A stretch of DNA of 64,000 nt from Russula earlei (Eukaryota > Basidiomycota > Agaricomycetes > Russulales > Russulaceae). The stretch covers positions 1 through 64,000 of the forward strand of contig JAGFNK010000054.1 of NCBI GenBank assembly GCA_025769875.1, in the 5' to 3' direction. The number at the start of each line of letters is the position of its first letter. Position 1 is the first letter of the stretch. Shown here piece by piece: positions 31,429-45,400 of the stretch. The notes under the pieces are model-generated. The model ran no database searches. It was given only the letters and a program-made list of their open reading frames with translations, and was not told the DNA's origin. A program made the position numbers and the translations under genes.

Positions 31429-33593
31429 TTATTCGGAATCCTCCGCAGATGCTTCAGATCGAGACTGTAGAATAATACCCTTTTCTCGCAGAGCCTTCTC
31501 TTTTCGTCGTCGACTACCAGCAATCATGTCACTAGAACAATAGTCAATTTTATATTTGCAATGAAAATTGTCACCTCACCGTTTTTTGATCGCGTCGCTC
31601 CTCCCAATGCTGCGCGCAGGATTAACTGCCTCAGCGAGGTGTACCTTTCCCATCTGTTTGCGCTTCAATTTCGATGGCTTGGGAAGTTTCAGTATCCACT
31701 CTGGCACAGGTGAACCTGACTGGAGGAGAACATTCGCGATGCTATTGCACAGCATTGTCTTAGCGTGGCGCCGAGGAAGAAAACTTTACTTACGCCTTCA
31801 GGTATGGGGCATCATCATCGGTGAAATAAGTTACCGCCTTTCCCTCTCTCCCCGCTCGGCCGGTACGACCTAAAATATGTCGGCAAGATATTACGAGAGG
31901 CGGAAAAGCCTGTATGCAGACTGACCAATGCGATGCACATAACTTTGCACGCTTCGAGGGAAATCATAGTTGATGACCTCTCGGATGCCTCTAAAGTCCA
32001 TACCACGTGCCATCACTTCTGTGCTAATCATTACCCAGCTCTGCCCTAGGCGCATTCGGCTGACGGCTTCATCGCGCTCTTTCCTGGTCATTCCCGCGTG
32101 GAGACAGTCAACGTTTGGAATTCCATTCAAAACGAGTTCCTCCGCAAGAGAAGTCGCACGCGGTTGGGATGATGTAAATATGAGAACGGGAGGGTTGTAT
32201 GGTTGCGAGAGGTAGCCGCGCAAAGTGGGAAGCTTCGAATGATCGTCGGCTACGTATGTGAGGGACTGCGCAATGAGTGGCAAAGGCGTGTCTCTGTCGG
32301 AGATTGAGGTTGGGAGAGGAAGAGCTGACCAAGACAGAAGAGACGTACTTGAGCCCGACCACCACGCGGATAGGATCTCGCAACATATCTAGTGCAACGC
32401 GTTCCGCCCCCGCAGGTAATGTGGCGCTGAATACCGCCTTTTGTATGCTTTCATGAGTACACGCCGCAAGAATCTCCTGCACTTGATCAAGGAATTCTTG
32501 ATCGAGCATTCGATCAGCTTCATCTAAGACGAGGTGACGGACACTGCACAGATCGTCGTTTCAGAGGAGGAGGTTATGTAGTCGAGGACATACTTGTGTA
32601 AGGAAAGGTGCCCTGATCGAAGCGATGACACTAGTCGAAGTGGAGTACTAATTACTACGTCTATGCGAATCGCATCAGCACTGATCCTACACGAGTAACC
32701 GGGAACAAACATGCCAACTTTGTCCTGTACGCCTTTATCCGCAAGCGTGGCCGCCGTCGCCTTGCTGAAGAGGACAATGCGCCACTTTCTTCCTTGAGCG
32801 AGTTTTAAGCACTCATTATAAATCTGATGTGCCAGCTCGCGTGTAGGGGCCAAAATGATCGCGCGAATGCCCTTTCCTGCGTTTGTCGTGGAGTTTGATA
32901 TCGGAGCGTTGAGTAACGTCATCACCGGTAAAAGGTAGGATAACGTTTTCCCTGTGCCCGTAGGGGATATGGCAGCCAAATCTCGAGACTGCAACCATTA
33001 GTTTGATGCTCTCCCAGATTGATTGGACCGCTCACCTCTAGCAGTATCGGACATCCAGACGATTGAATCCCTGTAGGGTACTCGTACCCATACCGTTTCA
33101 GGTTACCCATTAACTGTGGGTTTACGCGGTATCGGTCACGGAGTTCTTCGAATGTCTCTACACGTTTGGGAACGTTATTTCCCTTCGTCGTTACTCGGTG
33201 TCTCGGCATCGGAGCGTTGATGTTGAGGTCGATGGTGCTGTTGCTGTCACCATCCCGTTCATCTTCAGAGTTGGTGTGTGAACAATCGGCTATTTCTTCC
33301 TTCCTATGCCTCTTCCTCTTTGCATGATCGTCACCACCTTGCCCAGGCATTTTACGTTTCGAAGTCCCAGCCATGGCGTATTTGAAAAAGTCAAGCTCTG
33401 GCGGCAGGTCGCCGTCCTTAAGTCTCTTTCTTTCTTTGCCATCGGCATCGTTTCGAGAAGATGGCTGCTGAATTTGAACGAAGGTAGCCGACTGGGATAA
33501 ATAGGGACGTACTCTGAACAACCTCACATCACTTTGAAATTTCTGTTTATCAAAATTCACTCCTCCACGGGAGAGGAGGTGAAACGCTTCCAT
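31429..33593 (-). CDS. ROK1: DEAD-box RNA helicase Rok1 (DDX52 type)
   Basis: ATP-dependent RNA helicase needed for 18S rRNA maturation in the nucleolus. The start MEAFHLLSRGGVNFDKQKF is the family N-terminus, and LPPELDFFKYA and YPTGIQSSGCPILLE precede the helicase core. Motifs in order: I SPTGTGKT, Ia PTRELA, II LDEADRMLD, III FSATLPAG, V MARGMDF and VI YVHRIG-RTGRAGREG, then KAVTYFTDDDAPYLKA and a basic C-terminus ending SASAEDSE. At least seven short introns are needed (for example 33468-33512 and about 32992-33042), all with GT-AG ends and correct phase, and the frame is intact throughout. It diverges from SUB2 with 224 bp between the start codons. Confidence 0.92.
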
Positions 33594-33817
33594 CGTTGCG
33601 CTACTTACTGTGCAGGCATGGGTGAGTTGCCCCGATCGAGCCGACTCGGCCGGACATGGCCGGTCCCTGGGCCCGTCGGCCACAGGTGGGGCATCCGCAT
33701 TTGGTTGATTGTGTGGCCTTGTTTTTTCACTTTGACTCTCTCTGGTTGACTCCCATCTGCCAGGCCTTCTCTCCTAGCTTTCTCTTTTCTGCGCGACCGT
33801 TCCAGCAAGAAACGAAA
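33594..33817. promoter_or_regulatory. Shared divergent promoter of ROK1 and SUB2
   Basis: 224 bp separate the ATG of ROK1 (33593, minus) and of SUB2 (33818, plus). The right half has a CT-rich tract (TTTCACTTTGACTCTCTCTGG, then CTTCTCTCCTAGCTTTCTC) typical of TATA-less fungal housekeeping promoters. No TATA box is seen. Confidence 0.6.
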
Positions 33818-35885
33818 ATGAGCTCTCACGACAACGACGAACTTATCGACTATGAGGACGAAAATGACGTGGTACCGAATGGTGCTACTTTGACCACAAG
33901 CGGAGGCGCGACTGCAGACGACGATAAGGACAAGAAGAATTTCTCTGGTATCCATTCGACTGGCTTCCGGTCAGTTTGATATCTTTCTGTGTATCGCTTG
34001 TATTGACAGTTAGAAAGTGATTTCCTGTTGAAGCCCGAGTTACTTCGTGCCATCAGTGATCTTGGTTTTGAACATCCCTCAGAGGGTTAGTTTTCCTTCC
34101 ACTCCTGCTTTTATATTTTTCATGCTAACAGTCGCCTCAGTTCAGCAAGAGTGCATTCCTCAGGCTGTGCTCGGTATGGACGTCCTTTGCCAGGCAAAAT
34201 CCGGCCACGGTAAAACAGCGGTCTTCGTCCTCGCCACATTGCAGCAGCTTGAGCCTGTCAATGGTGAAGTCTCCGTCATTGTCCTCTGCCACACACGGGA
34301 ACTCGCCTTCCAAATCAAGAACGAGTACACGCGTTTCGCGAAGTACATGCCAGATGTCCGCGTCGGAACGTTCTTCGGTGGTACCCCTGTGTCTAAGGAC
34401 GCGGAGCTACTCAAAGACAAGTCTAAATGCCCTCACATTGTCGTGGCCACTCCCGGTCGTTTGAATGCCCTTGTTCGGGATAAGGTTTTGGATGCAAAAA
34501 ATGTCAAGCATTTCGTGTTGGATGAGTGCGACAAGATGCTCGATCAGCTCGGTTAGTCACCCAACTTCAAACTCGTACTCCTCCCTCCACTTTCTGTTGG
34601 TCCATTCATCGGTGGAAAAATTCTTCTCCCTTGTCCGTGTTGTCTGCCATGCACCTACGCGCCGCGCTTTCGATCTGGGATTCGGCCGATCGCTTTGGGT
34701 CATTGACTCATTGGAGTTGCGAAGTTTGGGTATCTGGGTGAGGGACTTCAATCGGGGGGTAGAAGAAGACACTTCGTGGTCGACCTCACCGCGCGCCGAA
34801 GGGACGAGACTCGTGGCCGACAGCAGTCAGCGCAACTGCTGCTCGATTGCTTTATTTTCATTTTAACCGATTTATTTGCCCTTATCCCCTCTCGTTGGCC
34901 CGTTCCGTTTCGACTTTTTATCTTACCTCTACATCACCCACCAGACATGCGCCGCGACGTTCAAGAAATCTACCGCGCGACACCCCATCATAAGCAAGTC
35001 ATGATGTTCAGCGCCACGTTGGCGAAGGATATCCGGGTAACATGCAAAAAATTCATGGCCAATGTATGTGGATCTATAGCGGCTCTGTTCTCTCCGCTAA
35101 AGGCCCCTCAGCCCCTCGAAATCTTCGTTGATGACGAGACGAAACTCACACTCCATGGCCTGCAACAACATTACGTCAAACTGGAAGAAGTTAGCAAGAA
35201 CAGAAAGTTGAACGATCTGCTCGACACCCTGGAGTTCAACCAGGTAAAGGCATTCATTTTTATTTCCTTCATCGCTCCTCAACCTGCTCCGAGGTTGTCA
35301 TCTTTGTAAAATCGGTTGCCCGTGCTATCGAACTAGACAAGCTTCTTGTTTCATGCAATTTCCCGAGCATTAGCATCCACTCCGGCTTGGCACAGGAGGA
35401 ACGGTACGTAATCGATGATTCGGTTGCCGTAAGATCATTGTATTCATCCCTCGGTCATAGTATCAAGCGTTACACCGCCTTCAAGGCATTCGAGAAACGT
35501 ATCCTTGTCGCTACTGATATCTTCGGTCGTGGGATCGACGTGGAACGTGTCAACATTGTTGTGAATTATGACTGCCCTCCAGATGCTGACAGTTACCTCC
35601 ATCGCGTCGGGTATGCGTTCTCACACAACGTCTCAACCTTTTTTTTTTTCTAAATACGTGTTACCAGGCGTGCTGGGCGTTTCGGAACCAAAGGCCTTGC
35701 AGTCACATTTGTATCTTCTGAAGCAGACCAGCAAGTGATGGGCGCTATTCAATCGCGATTCGAAGTCGCTGTACCTGAACTCCCCGATCACATCGATCCT
35801 GCTAGTTACAGTAAGTCTGACTGGCTTTCTCCTCCAGCTCCAGAGCACATGCAAACTGATCGCGATCGACGTAGTGACGTCATGA
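33818..35885 (+). CDS. SUB2: DECD-box ATP-dependent RNA helicase Sub2 (UAP56/DDX39B)
   Basis: Acts in spliceosome assembly and mRNA export with the TREX complex. Nine exons give exactly 431 residues: 33818-33969, 34018-34085, 34141-34551, 34945-35063, 35112-35243, 35294-35403, 35461-35610, 35668-35810, 35875-35885. Motifs: Q-motif region [25 protein letters not shown] (His in place of the usual Met/Leu), Ia [17 protein letters not shown] (the Sub2 hallmark), [31 protein letters not shown]. The last exon codes only Met-Thr-Ser after PASY, matching the family ending; reading through the last intron gives a false extension. All introns are GT-AG. Intron 3 (34552-34944, 393 nt) is far longer than the others (48-64 nt). 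Confidence 0.95.
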
Positions 35886-36408
35886 GGCCTGGCTTTTTGT
35901 CACTATTCTCTACTTTGTTTACTCGTCTGGCAAAACTGTAGGATGATACAAGCTTTCATCTGCGTCTACGATAAAATGCCTTGTTTATGAGGCGCCGGGG
36001 ACATCACATCCCAACGTATAGCGTATGAGTCAGCAAAGGCTTCACGCAGATCTTGAGCGACGACCCGGTTGACGTTTTTGACACGAGCACGAGGGCGAAG
36101 CGAAAGGAGAAGTTCTGAGAAAGAGTAGTGGGAGAGAACAATTCAGTCAAACTGCATCCGCCGTCAGAGCAACAACACGAGGTGAAAATAAACTTTAATT
36201 GCACTCTCGGTAGAGTAGAATCTAGACCTCTCACTGACTTACTTACCTGTCGATCATGCTCGCTCGATCCGTCCCTACTTAACCAGCCTCGCTCTCCTGC
36301 TTTGCCTGGCTCTCCATTTCATCCCTCCATATCCCGGCACCTTAACCCCTTAATCCTTGGGAGCCTTATCTTCTCCCCCTCTCCCTCCTCTGCCCTCTGA
36401 GCTGAGCC
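35886..36408. other. SUB2 3' region and hybrid kinase promoter
   Basis: The 523 bp between two plus-strand genes. The right part is CT-rich (TCTTCTCCCCCTCTCCCTCC at about 36369), consistent with a fungal leader. No ORF is supported. Confidence 0.5.
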
Positions 36409-39400
36409 ATGGAGAAAAACGGACTGGTCGGTCCCCGCGCCGACCCCACAGTCGGGCAGAGCCGTCGAAAATACGTCCCCCCGTCGTTCAATACTCTCTA
36501 TTTCAGAGACTCCATACTCTCTGTGCCTGGATATGTGTTCGAAAAGGCAACACCATGGGAAGACACAGGAAGCTTGACCCAGCTGGCCGAGGGAAGCAGC
36601 TTGAAGGATGGTTCGGGCGTTATCGCCAAGATTGCACCCGCACATACAAACGCGTCCGTGTGCCTGCAGCGGGAGGCTCACATGTACGTATCCCCATCTA
36701 CTTTTTCAGCGTGGTCGATAGACGTGCAACCAGCCTTGCTCGAATGCAGACGTCACTCGAGGCATTAAGCACCACACTGCGTCTTGTCGACCTCATATCC
36801 ATCTCGCGTTCAAATGGAGACTGCGTGATCTTGATCCTGGTTCATCCTGGTCCAAATCTACTCGGACGCTATCTACCTTCAACCCGAATCAACGCGCTGC
36901 TCCTCGCCGAGCCTCCGTCGTCGCGTGTCTCATCTCCGCAAGGAGATGTCTTCATGAGCGAGATGGGTGAAGGCGACATTTTCAAGGAGGTCGAAAGTGC
37001 GGACACCATGGATCTTGCGACGTTTCTAGAGTGAGTCCTTCTCCGTCACCCGTCTTTCTTCCAGCTCGAAACGTCACAGATTCGCGATACAAGCAACGCA
37101 TTGTCTGGAGAATCTGCACAAGTGAGTGGCGCCATTTCCATCTCGATCTCTCTCTCACCTCTCGCTCTCGTCGATGACGTAATTAACAGGTCCGGCATTG
37201 TGCATAGAGAAGGTACGCGCGACACGTCTTCCTTCTCCAAGTCGTATCATTCTTCCCTTCCATCTCCACAGTGCGGCCGAATGCTTATCATATCAATGCC
37301 CATTCCGGCGTCGTACGTCTCGTTCATTTTGGGAATCGCTCCGTCTCTTTGGAAATGTTCGGCGGTCCCTCTCCCTTGGTCATCCAAGCAGATGGCTTAG
37401 GGGAGGAGAACAAGTCGAAGGTAAAGGAGGCACTCTGTTACATGTCTCCAGAACAAACAGGTAGCACGGAGACGACATCGGATGATCACCGAACGGACCT
37501 GTACTCTCTCGGGGTCATGTTCTGGACCCTGCTCGTAGGGAGAGGCATGTTGCCGTTTGAGGGGGGCCCGTTGGAGGTTTTGCACTCGATCGCGCAGAAG
37601 CGACCCTATGCCAGTGCACGAGGTACGGAGGGACGTACCTCAAGTCTTGGCACAGATCATCGAAAAGGCAGGCTTCGTCGAATGCTCGGACTCGGATGCC
37701 GCTGATGTGAGACTCCAAAACAGCTTCTTTCCAAGAACCCCGACTCGCGCTATCAAAGTGCGTATGGCTTGAAAGCGGACCTTCTCGAATGCCAAAAACG
37801 GCTCTCAATCGCCGTATCTTCCCTGTCAGAAATGTCCTCAGAGGTCGGTCAAACACCACCAGTAGGATGCGGCGTGGCCTGACTTTGTTGGACCTAGCTT
37901 ATACCCCCATTTGAGATTGCCAAGCAAGATCGATATGCGGTGAGACCCGTATCCCCTATGTTAGAACCTTCGGCCTGATTTAAGCTCGCCCCTCCAGGGT
38001 TTTACAAGCCCAAATATTCTTGTACGTCAATCGTGGCAGGGCACTCGCTTGCACATGAATTGACAAGTCTCTCAGTTTGGGCGAGAAAGGGAACTGGACA
38101 CAATTCGCAATGTCATTCGACACGCCTCCACAACCTACTCACGACATAATGTCTTGAGGGAGACCGCATATCCTACCCCAGCTGGAAGTCAACGAGCCGC
38201 AAGTTCTGAACGCTCTCGGCGGAGCTCGTCTCGCTCCTCATGTAGTAGTTTCTCCGCCAAGAATCCGGAGACTTGCGACGTCCCAGGCCAGAAGAAGTTG
38301 ATAGAGTCGAACTCGAGTGTGGGCCCTGCGACATCTTCTGTGAACACTGTCAGCGATGGCATTCGCAAAATCACATTGAGCCCTCCACGCGGTCGGGAAC
38401 CACGCCCGCACGGTGTTGTTGTGGTTGGACCAGCCGGGTAAGCATATTCCTCATTTGGAAGATGTGCACTCCAACGGCGTATATCTAGGGTTGGCAAAAG
38501 TTCGTTGATCCTTGCCAATCAGGCAAAATGGCGGGCGTACGGCCTCTGGGGACATGCCAAGTTCCAGGGATCCATGTCTGCCCCTTTCGCAGCCTTGGTG
38601 TGTTGACTTGCTGCTCACTGTTCCAGGACCTTGACGGTATTTTGGCTAGCTATCATGTCTTTCCTCGGTTCTTAGGCAGTTGATGGCTTTCATACGGATC
38701 TCCACCGGTTTGTCGCTACACTCAAGACGCGGCTAGGGCCACAATTGCGTATTATCCCCCTGCTATACGACGGTGTCCCCGAACTACGGGACATTTTACA
38801 TTTGTTCGGCATCAGCCTCGACATCCCCCAGGAGACGCTCGCCACACGCGAGCTGCGTGCTCGGTTTCAGTCTCTTGTGGAGAATGTGTTTTCGGCCCTG
38901 ACGGAGACCCGTTTGTTTGCTCTGTTTCTCGATGACCTTCACGAGGCCGACGAGTCGTACGTCCCTCTCTCTCTGGGTTAATCCATAAAGGCGCTAAGAT
39001 GTAATAGATCTCTTGATCTTGTCAATACCCTTTCTTGCTCTCGGAGTCATATTGTAAGATCCTTCTGTTTCCTTACCAATGCTGTTCTTGCTCAATCTCG
39101 AAAGCTCATATTCATCACCTTGCGGGAAGATAAGCCGTGGGTACCATCCCGCTAAGTGCCAGTAGCAACTGCTGACGGTGATTAGGGAGATTGTCTCTCG
39201 GGTCAGATCAATGTTTCTCGGCCGGTCGAGGGTGACGTGGATTCAGCTCGACTCTCTGACATACTCTTCCGTGGCCTCGTTGGTCTCGCGCACTCTTCGC
39301 CAAAGTAAAGACAATGTAGCGCCACTTGTTCGTTTTATTCACAGGATTTCTTCTGGCAATGCCTTCTCTGTTCGCAATCTCCTCGCAATGCTACAGCGGC

Positions 39401-42400
39401 AACACTTGGTCAGTTCAGAGCTCGCTGTGGCGATGTTGTGGGCTGAGCTCCGAAGCAGATAACTTTTGACTGGGATAGGAATTGTTGGCAGTCAGTTCCA
39501 AATGTATCGTCCCCTTTTCTATCTGGTGCTGAACGTGCTGTACCACAGGTACAACCTCCCAGAAATTGAGAAAACACTACTTTCTCAGAAGCTCACAATG
39601 GACCCTAACGACATCTCGTATCTTATGTCACACTTGAAAAAGCTTCCTGTTGACGCTCGGAAGTACCTTGTGTGGGCCTCATGCTTTGGTGCGACGTGAG
39701 CCATGCATACTTCACCTTTTATTCTTGCGCTACAATCGAAAACGTTTCCTTCGTAGGTTCAAGACCACGGACGTCGCTGCAGTGATGGACTACGGCAGCC
39801 CATCAGGTAGCAGTAGCAGTGATCTTGATACGGAGGACGATCGAAGTACAAATGATGCCGTGCCTGCGGCCAGGGAGAAATCAACAAGCGCCACCCGCAG
39901 ATCCATGCGAGGTCTGCAGATCGCCATCGCCGAAGGCTGGCTTGTGCAACGAGCAAGGGATATGTGTAGTTTCGCGCATGATCGATATCGACAGGCTGCA
40001 GAGGCTGAGGCGATGAGCCTCCCAGACGACCTCATAGCGAAAATGTCTTTTCGCGTGCGCATTTTTCCTTCTCGGTGATTGACGATCACGGACGTGTATT
40101 TTAGATCATCTCGATGATGCTCCTCGAACACTCTCCCGATGTCTACCAAATTGCCGAGCGTGCTCAGCGGTATGTCAATGTCTACAGGTTTGAAATACTT
40201 TTCTAAACGCAATCAGATGCCTACCGCTTCTCGAGGAACACGACAGACGGGGGGAACTCGTGTCCCTCCTCATCGAGGCAGGGGATTCTGCGTGGGCGCG
40301 GGGTGCTCATGAGGTTAGAAAGTTGAATTGTTTATTTGAGCATAACACTAAAGCTTCGTAGATGGCATATCAATCTTTGGTCAACGCTCGTTCTCTTCTT
40401 GAACAAGATGTCTGGACCACTAATCACCGTCGAATTTTCTCTCTTTACACGAAATTGGCTGAGTAAGTATGTCACCTACGTCCGCTGGCCTGCTTCATTA
40501 ACATGTGATAGATTGTCAACTTGGAGAGGTACTGCTGCATGACCTTGGATGTGCATTGTAGTCATCTAATCCCTCCCTTTAGGTGATTATAGAGAATCTG
40601 ATAGATATATTGAAGCCTGCTACGAAAGGTCCAGCCAATCCGAGGAGAGGGCCTTTCTCCTCCGCTTGCGTTCCCAGAATAACTGGATGCGGAATGATTT
40701 CGATGCCGCTCTTAAGGACACTCTTCTTGCTTTGCATATCCTCGGCCTTGATCTAGAATCCAATCCAACTCTGGAAACAGCCGATGCTATGTTTGAACAG
40801 GTCAAAAATGAAATTCTTGCTGTCGGCTTTGATGCTATTCTAGCAACTCCTCGAACCTCGGAACCGCGAACAGACCTCGCAGTGGCGTTACTGGGAGACG
40901 CTGGTACGCATGCTTACTGGAGTACGGGGGAAGGGTTCACAGATATTATCGGCCTAACCGTAAGGTTTACATCCCCTTCTTTATTGCCTACTAATTCACC
41001 TGTATAATTAGACGATTCAATTGGCTCTGCGGTAGGTTAGCATCCATCTATAGAAGTCATTGTTCACTCTTTTTTTCTTGCCCAGCTCTGGAATGTCCCC
41101 TGGCTCGGCACTAGGATTCTTCTGGGCACTTGGAGGTACGCATCTTTTATATTGATGTACTTGCCTTTCTCATCATTCTTTCAGCGTCTGCGGAGCGAAA
41201 GGGACTATATCGGTTTTCTGCGGATTTGGGGAAACTGGCGCTGCGCATTGCCGAACGTCACGGAACGAATGCAGATAGATGGTACGTAGCTTTCTACATC
41301 ATTGATACCGAGCAGATGGATGCTTAACTCACTATTTAGTCGCTCATTGGTTATGTATTGCTCAATGGTCTCGGCCTACGATAACGTCCATATCCGGTCG
41401 AACCTCCCTCGGTTGGAGGAAGCCATCAAATACGCCAACAGTGCTGGTGACAGGTGCGTTATTCACCGTCCTGACTTTCTATCTGCGAGCTTCGTGTTTT
41501 AGGGTGTATGTCAGCCTGGCAAACTTCTACTCCGTCCAGACCAAACTGTTCATCGGCCAACCGCGTATGTCACGTTCATTTGATTGATTATAATTCCGAG
41601 TGTTTCATAAACGACGCAGTGGACGAACTAGTTGGCGCGGCGGAAGAGGTGAGGGTCTTCTCTGCCCCGCGTTCGTTCTCATACTAATAGTCCTTTTGTC
41701 CAAAGATCTACAATGATATGGGCCAATGGCCTCAAGGGGAGCTTGCTATCTGTGCTCAGGGTAGGCTTTGCACTCAGCATCTCACGGTCTCTGACTAGTA
41801 GTTGAAGGTTTGTTGAACTGTATTCGTGCATTGGGTGGGTACACGGAAAATACCTCGGCGAAAGCCATTTACTCGACGTCCACATTCAACGAGGATGAAT
41901 ATCTGAAGTCTATCCTCGACAGCAGTGGAAGCACACTCATTGGGTTAACGTCGTGAGTCAAGGATATTTTACTCTTTCTTGCACTTCACTTGGCGTTCCC
42001 CAGTTACAATGCATACAAGGCAAGTCTATCTCGCATCCCAGTACCCTTCAGCTTATCTCGTCGAAGGTCGTCGCTCTATTTAATTTAGGCTACGTTCAGG
42101 AAGCAGCTTTTCTCGGGTTTTCTATCTATGATACCCGAGACCGTCACCCAAAGTCAGTCTTTTCTCTCACCGCCTGCACTGTGGCCAATATCCCAGAAAT
42201 AGCCATCGTCATACACGATACGCGCTCTTTTTCCACAGCCTAGCTATGATTGCCTGTATTCGAGAAGAATATGTCACGGAGGATGAAAGTGGTCGATACC
42301 TCGAACAGATTGCAGCTAATCAAACGTACATCCGCCGGTATGTGACATCTGTGTTAGTAACATGAATAATCTATACTCTATGTCTTCCCAGATGGCTTTC

Positions 42401-45400
42401 AGCCAGCCCCGTCAATACAAGCACTTGGGTTACGCTTGTTGTAAGTTGGCTAGTGAATCAATGACGCCCTGCTAATTCTGTGACGCAGGATGCTGAGCTG
42501 TCGTCCCTCGAGGACAGTCGAGATGCTTTACAGTTATATGACGTTGCAGTTCGGTGGGCTTCTGCATGTTTCTAGAGGTTTACTAGATGCCGAATCGTCT
42601 CCATAGATCGGCTACGACCCATGATTGGCCTCTCGAGGAAGGTTGGGCACTGTATCTGGTGCGCCAAGACCCATGAAAGACCTCTTTCAGGGAAAAATGA
42701 CTCTATACATAGCAAGGCTCCCATTTCGTTCGCTGTGGTGTCCATGGTTTAGGCAACGAACTGCAACGTCGTGGTGTATCCCGGCAGCGCCAATGGGGAG
42801 CGCGAGGCATTGTGTCAGTCTGTCATAGCTGTGGCATTTGGTTGCTTATCTTTCAATATTCATCCACAGGACTTCGCTCTTCTCCGGCTCGAACATACAG
42901 CTGCTGGATTTCCCTCAGAAAAACACCGTCACCATGGATGTCGGTGTTCAGACAGATAGCATCATGGTGGGCATCAATGGCCACAAGACCATGCACGAAT
43001 CAGGAACCGATATCACGGAGGAAGAGGCGGTTACTAGCCTACCAGCCTCTGCTCTTGCATCTGTCTTGAAGTGGAGTAAGGATATCGCCGCCGACATTCA
43101 TTTATTTTCCGGTACGCCTGGGCCATGCTCTCTCATTCGTCACTCATCGTGCGAGTTGACATCTAGCTCTCCAACGCCTTACTGAAATTGCCACTGGTGA
43201 GCAAAGGCTGTATCAGTAAAGGTAACAACGGAAGAGTTGATATGATATATCCATCAGAGACTTCTGGAGCACAGAGTGCCTGCATCGCCATTACAGGGAT
43301 CGGGAAGTGAGTACATAGTGGCCACCAGCATGATCTCACCAGGTCCCTGCAAGGTTCACGAGTGCGTACATTGAAAATTATCTCCTAGTCTTTTTAATAG
43401 GTGCACAGTCATCCGATGCCTGTCCGGGCAATCAGCGATCCCTTACAAAGGGCTGTTATCCTACACTGTCTGTCAATCCTATCAAGCCAAATGCGTTGAT
43501 CTGACGAGTACCTATCTAGCATTGAACACCAAGGAGCGCGTCGCCTATGATGACATATCGTCGGATTCCCGATTCTCGTCAGGAGGCTCATCAGAGCCCT
43601 TATCAATCCGTAGCGTGCTTCCCAATCTTTAGCAATCGAGGGCAGACGTTTGGTGCCCTGTATCTGGCATCCAAATATGCCTTCTCACAGAACACGCTTA
43701 CTCTTCTCTCACTGCTATGTCAACAAGCGAACATCAGCGTAGCCAATGCTCTTCTCTTTCGATCGGTGCAGGCTGGAACGAAAGAGAACCTCAAGATGAT
43801 ATCTGCACAAAAGGAAGCACTTGAAGACGCCCGACAAAGTCGTGAAGATGCCTTGAAAGCCACTAGGGTCCTCCATCTTCTTCGCCGATTCAGCTTCGTA
43901 CTTACACTTCCTTAAGATCAAAAGTAACTTCTTGGCCTCGATGTCCCACGAGCTTCGAACACCTTTCAGGTATCTCCATCGTAATATTCTATCTGCCGGA
44001 CTTATCTCGTCGCAGTTCTTTCTATGGTCTCCTAGATATTTTAAGCGGGACAGAGTTGAATAACGGGCAACGAGAGATAGGTATGCACCTTGTAACCCCG
44101 ACTTATTGTTCGACACTAAGCGTACGACAGTCCAAACAGCGAAACAATCCTGCGAACTCCTCTCAAGGTGCATGCTATCATAGAGATATGCAATTAAGAT
44201 ACTAATTTGTGTATGTCTGGAGATCATCGACTCGATCCTCGATTATAGCAAACTCGAGGCTTCTGGTACTTGGCTTGTCATTCTGACACAAGGAATAGTG
44301 GAATCTGATCTCATCACAATTTAGCCCTCAAGCTTGAGTTCACGGGGTTTTCGGTCGAAGATATTCATAGCTGTGGGTTTCAACCATTCGTAGAATATCG
44401 TTGACATTCTGACACTTCGTAGGACTGCATGGAACTACTACTACCGATGGCTGCTAAAAAACTGGATCTTTCTTTCAACATAGAACGAGATGTACCTTCC
44501 TTGTATGCGTTCAAATCTCTTCTTCTGATATCCCCTTTAATACACCACGCCAGGGGTGCAAGCGGATTATACCCGCATTCGTCAAGGTAGATGTTCTTAA
44601 GCTGTGAATGGCGCAGTGTCTTAGTTTTTTTTATTTTTTTTAGTTTTGATGAATCTCATCGGAAACGCCGTGAAGTTCACCCCTCATGGGTCAGTGAAGC
44701 TCCTTTGTAGTCTCGATAACGAGAGGTTGTCCGCCAAGCCAGGGGACGTGAGCCTGAAGTTTGTGATCGAGTGCGTGGCCTTTCCTAATACTAAACACTT
44801 AGATCCTGACAGTCCTTAAGGGATACTGGAATCGGTTTATCGTCGAGCGATGTTGATCTCCTTTTCGTACCCTTCCAGCAGGCTGATAATTCCTCTACTC
44901 GTCGTTTTGGTGGCACTGGACTTGGCCTCTCGATCTGTCGGCAGCTCGTGAAACTCATGGGTGGCGTCATAGGGGTCCACTCCGAGCTTGGAAAGGGTTC
45001 TGTTTTCTGGTTTATTCATACCTGTGAAAGTTTTCCGCTCCGAGGAGTCAGAAAAGGCATGTCGCATTTTGTTCAACTTCTGACAAACGTTCACCTTGCC
45101 TAGGCAATGCAAACCGTTCAACGAGTGCGGGCTCGTTTAATGGAGCCACGACCACCACGCGTTCTGATTAGCTCTCCGTCCGACGCGGCGACATCCCTTC
45201 TCTGCTCCATGCTGGACGGATTTGATGTCTCTGCAGTCTTGACTGTGAAATGAACTTGAACAGACCCTTCATTCTGCCAAGCCGTCAGATACACCTCTGG
45301 ATTGCATTCATTCTCGATTACCAGGCGGAAGCAACAGCAGATGCCATAGCTCGATTATTGGAATCACTTCGTTCGCCTGCGCTAAAGGAAACAAAGCTCA

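Noticed and set aside
35811..35941. C-terminal extension of SUB2
   Set aside because: Splicing 35811-35874 gives the family ending PASYMTS; the extension is intron read-through.
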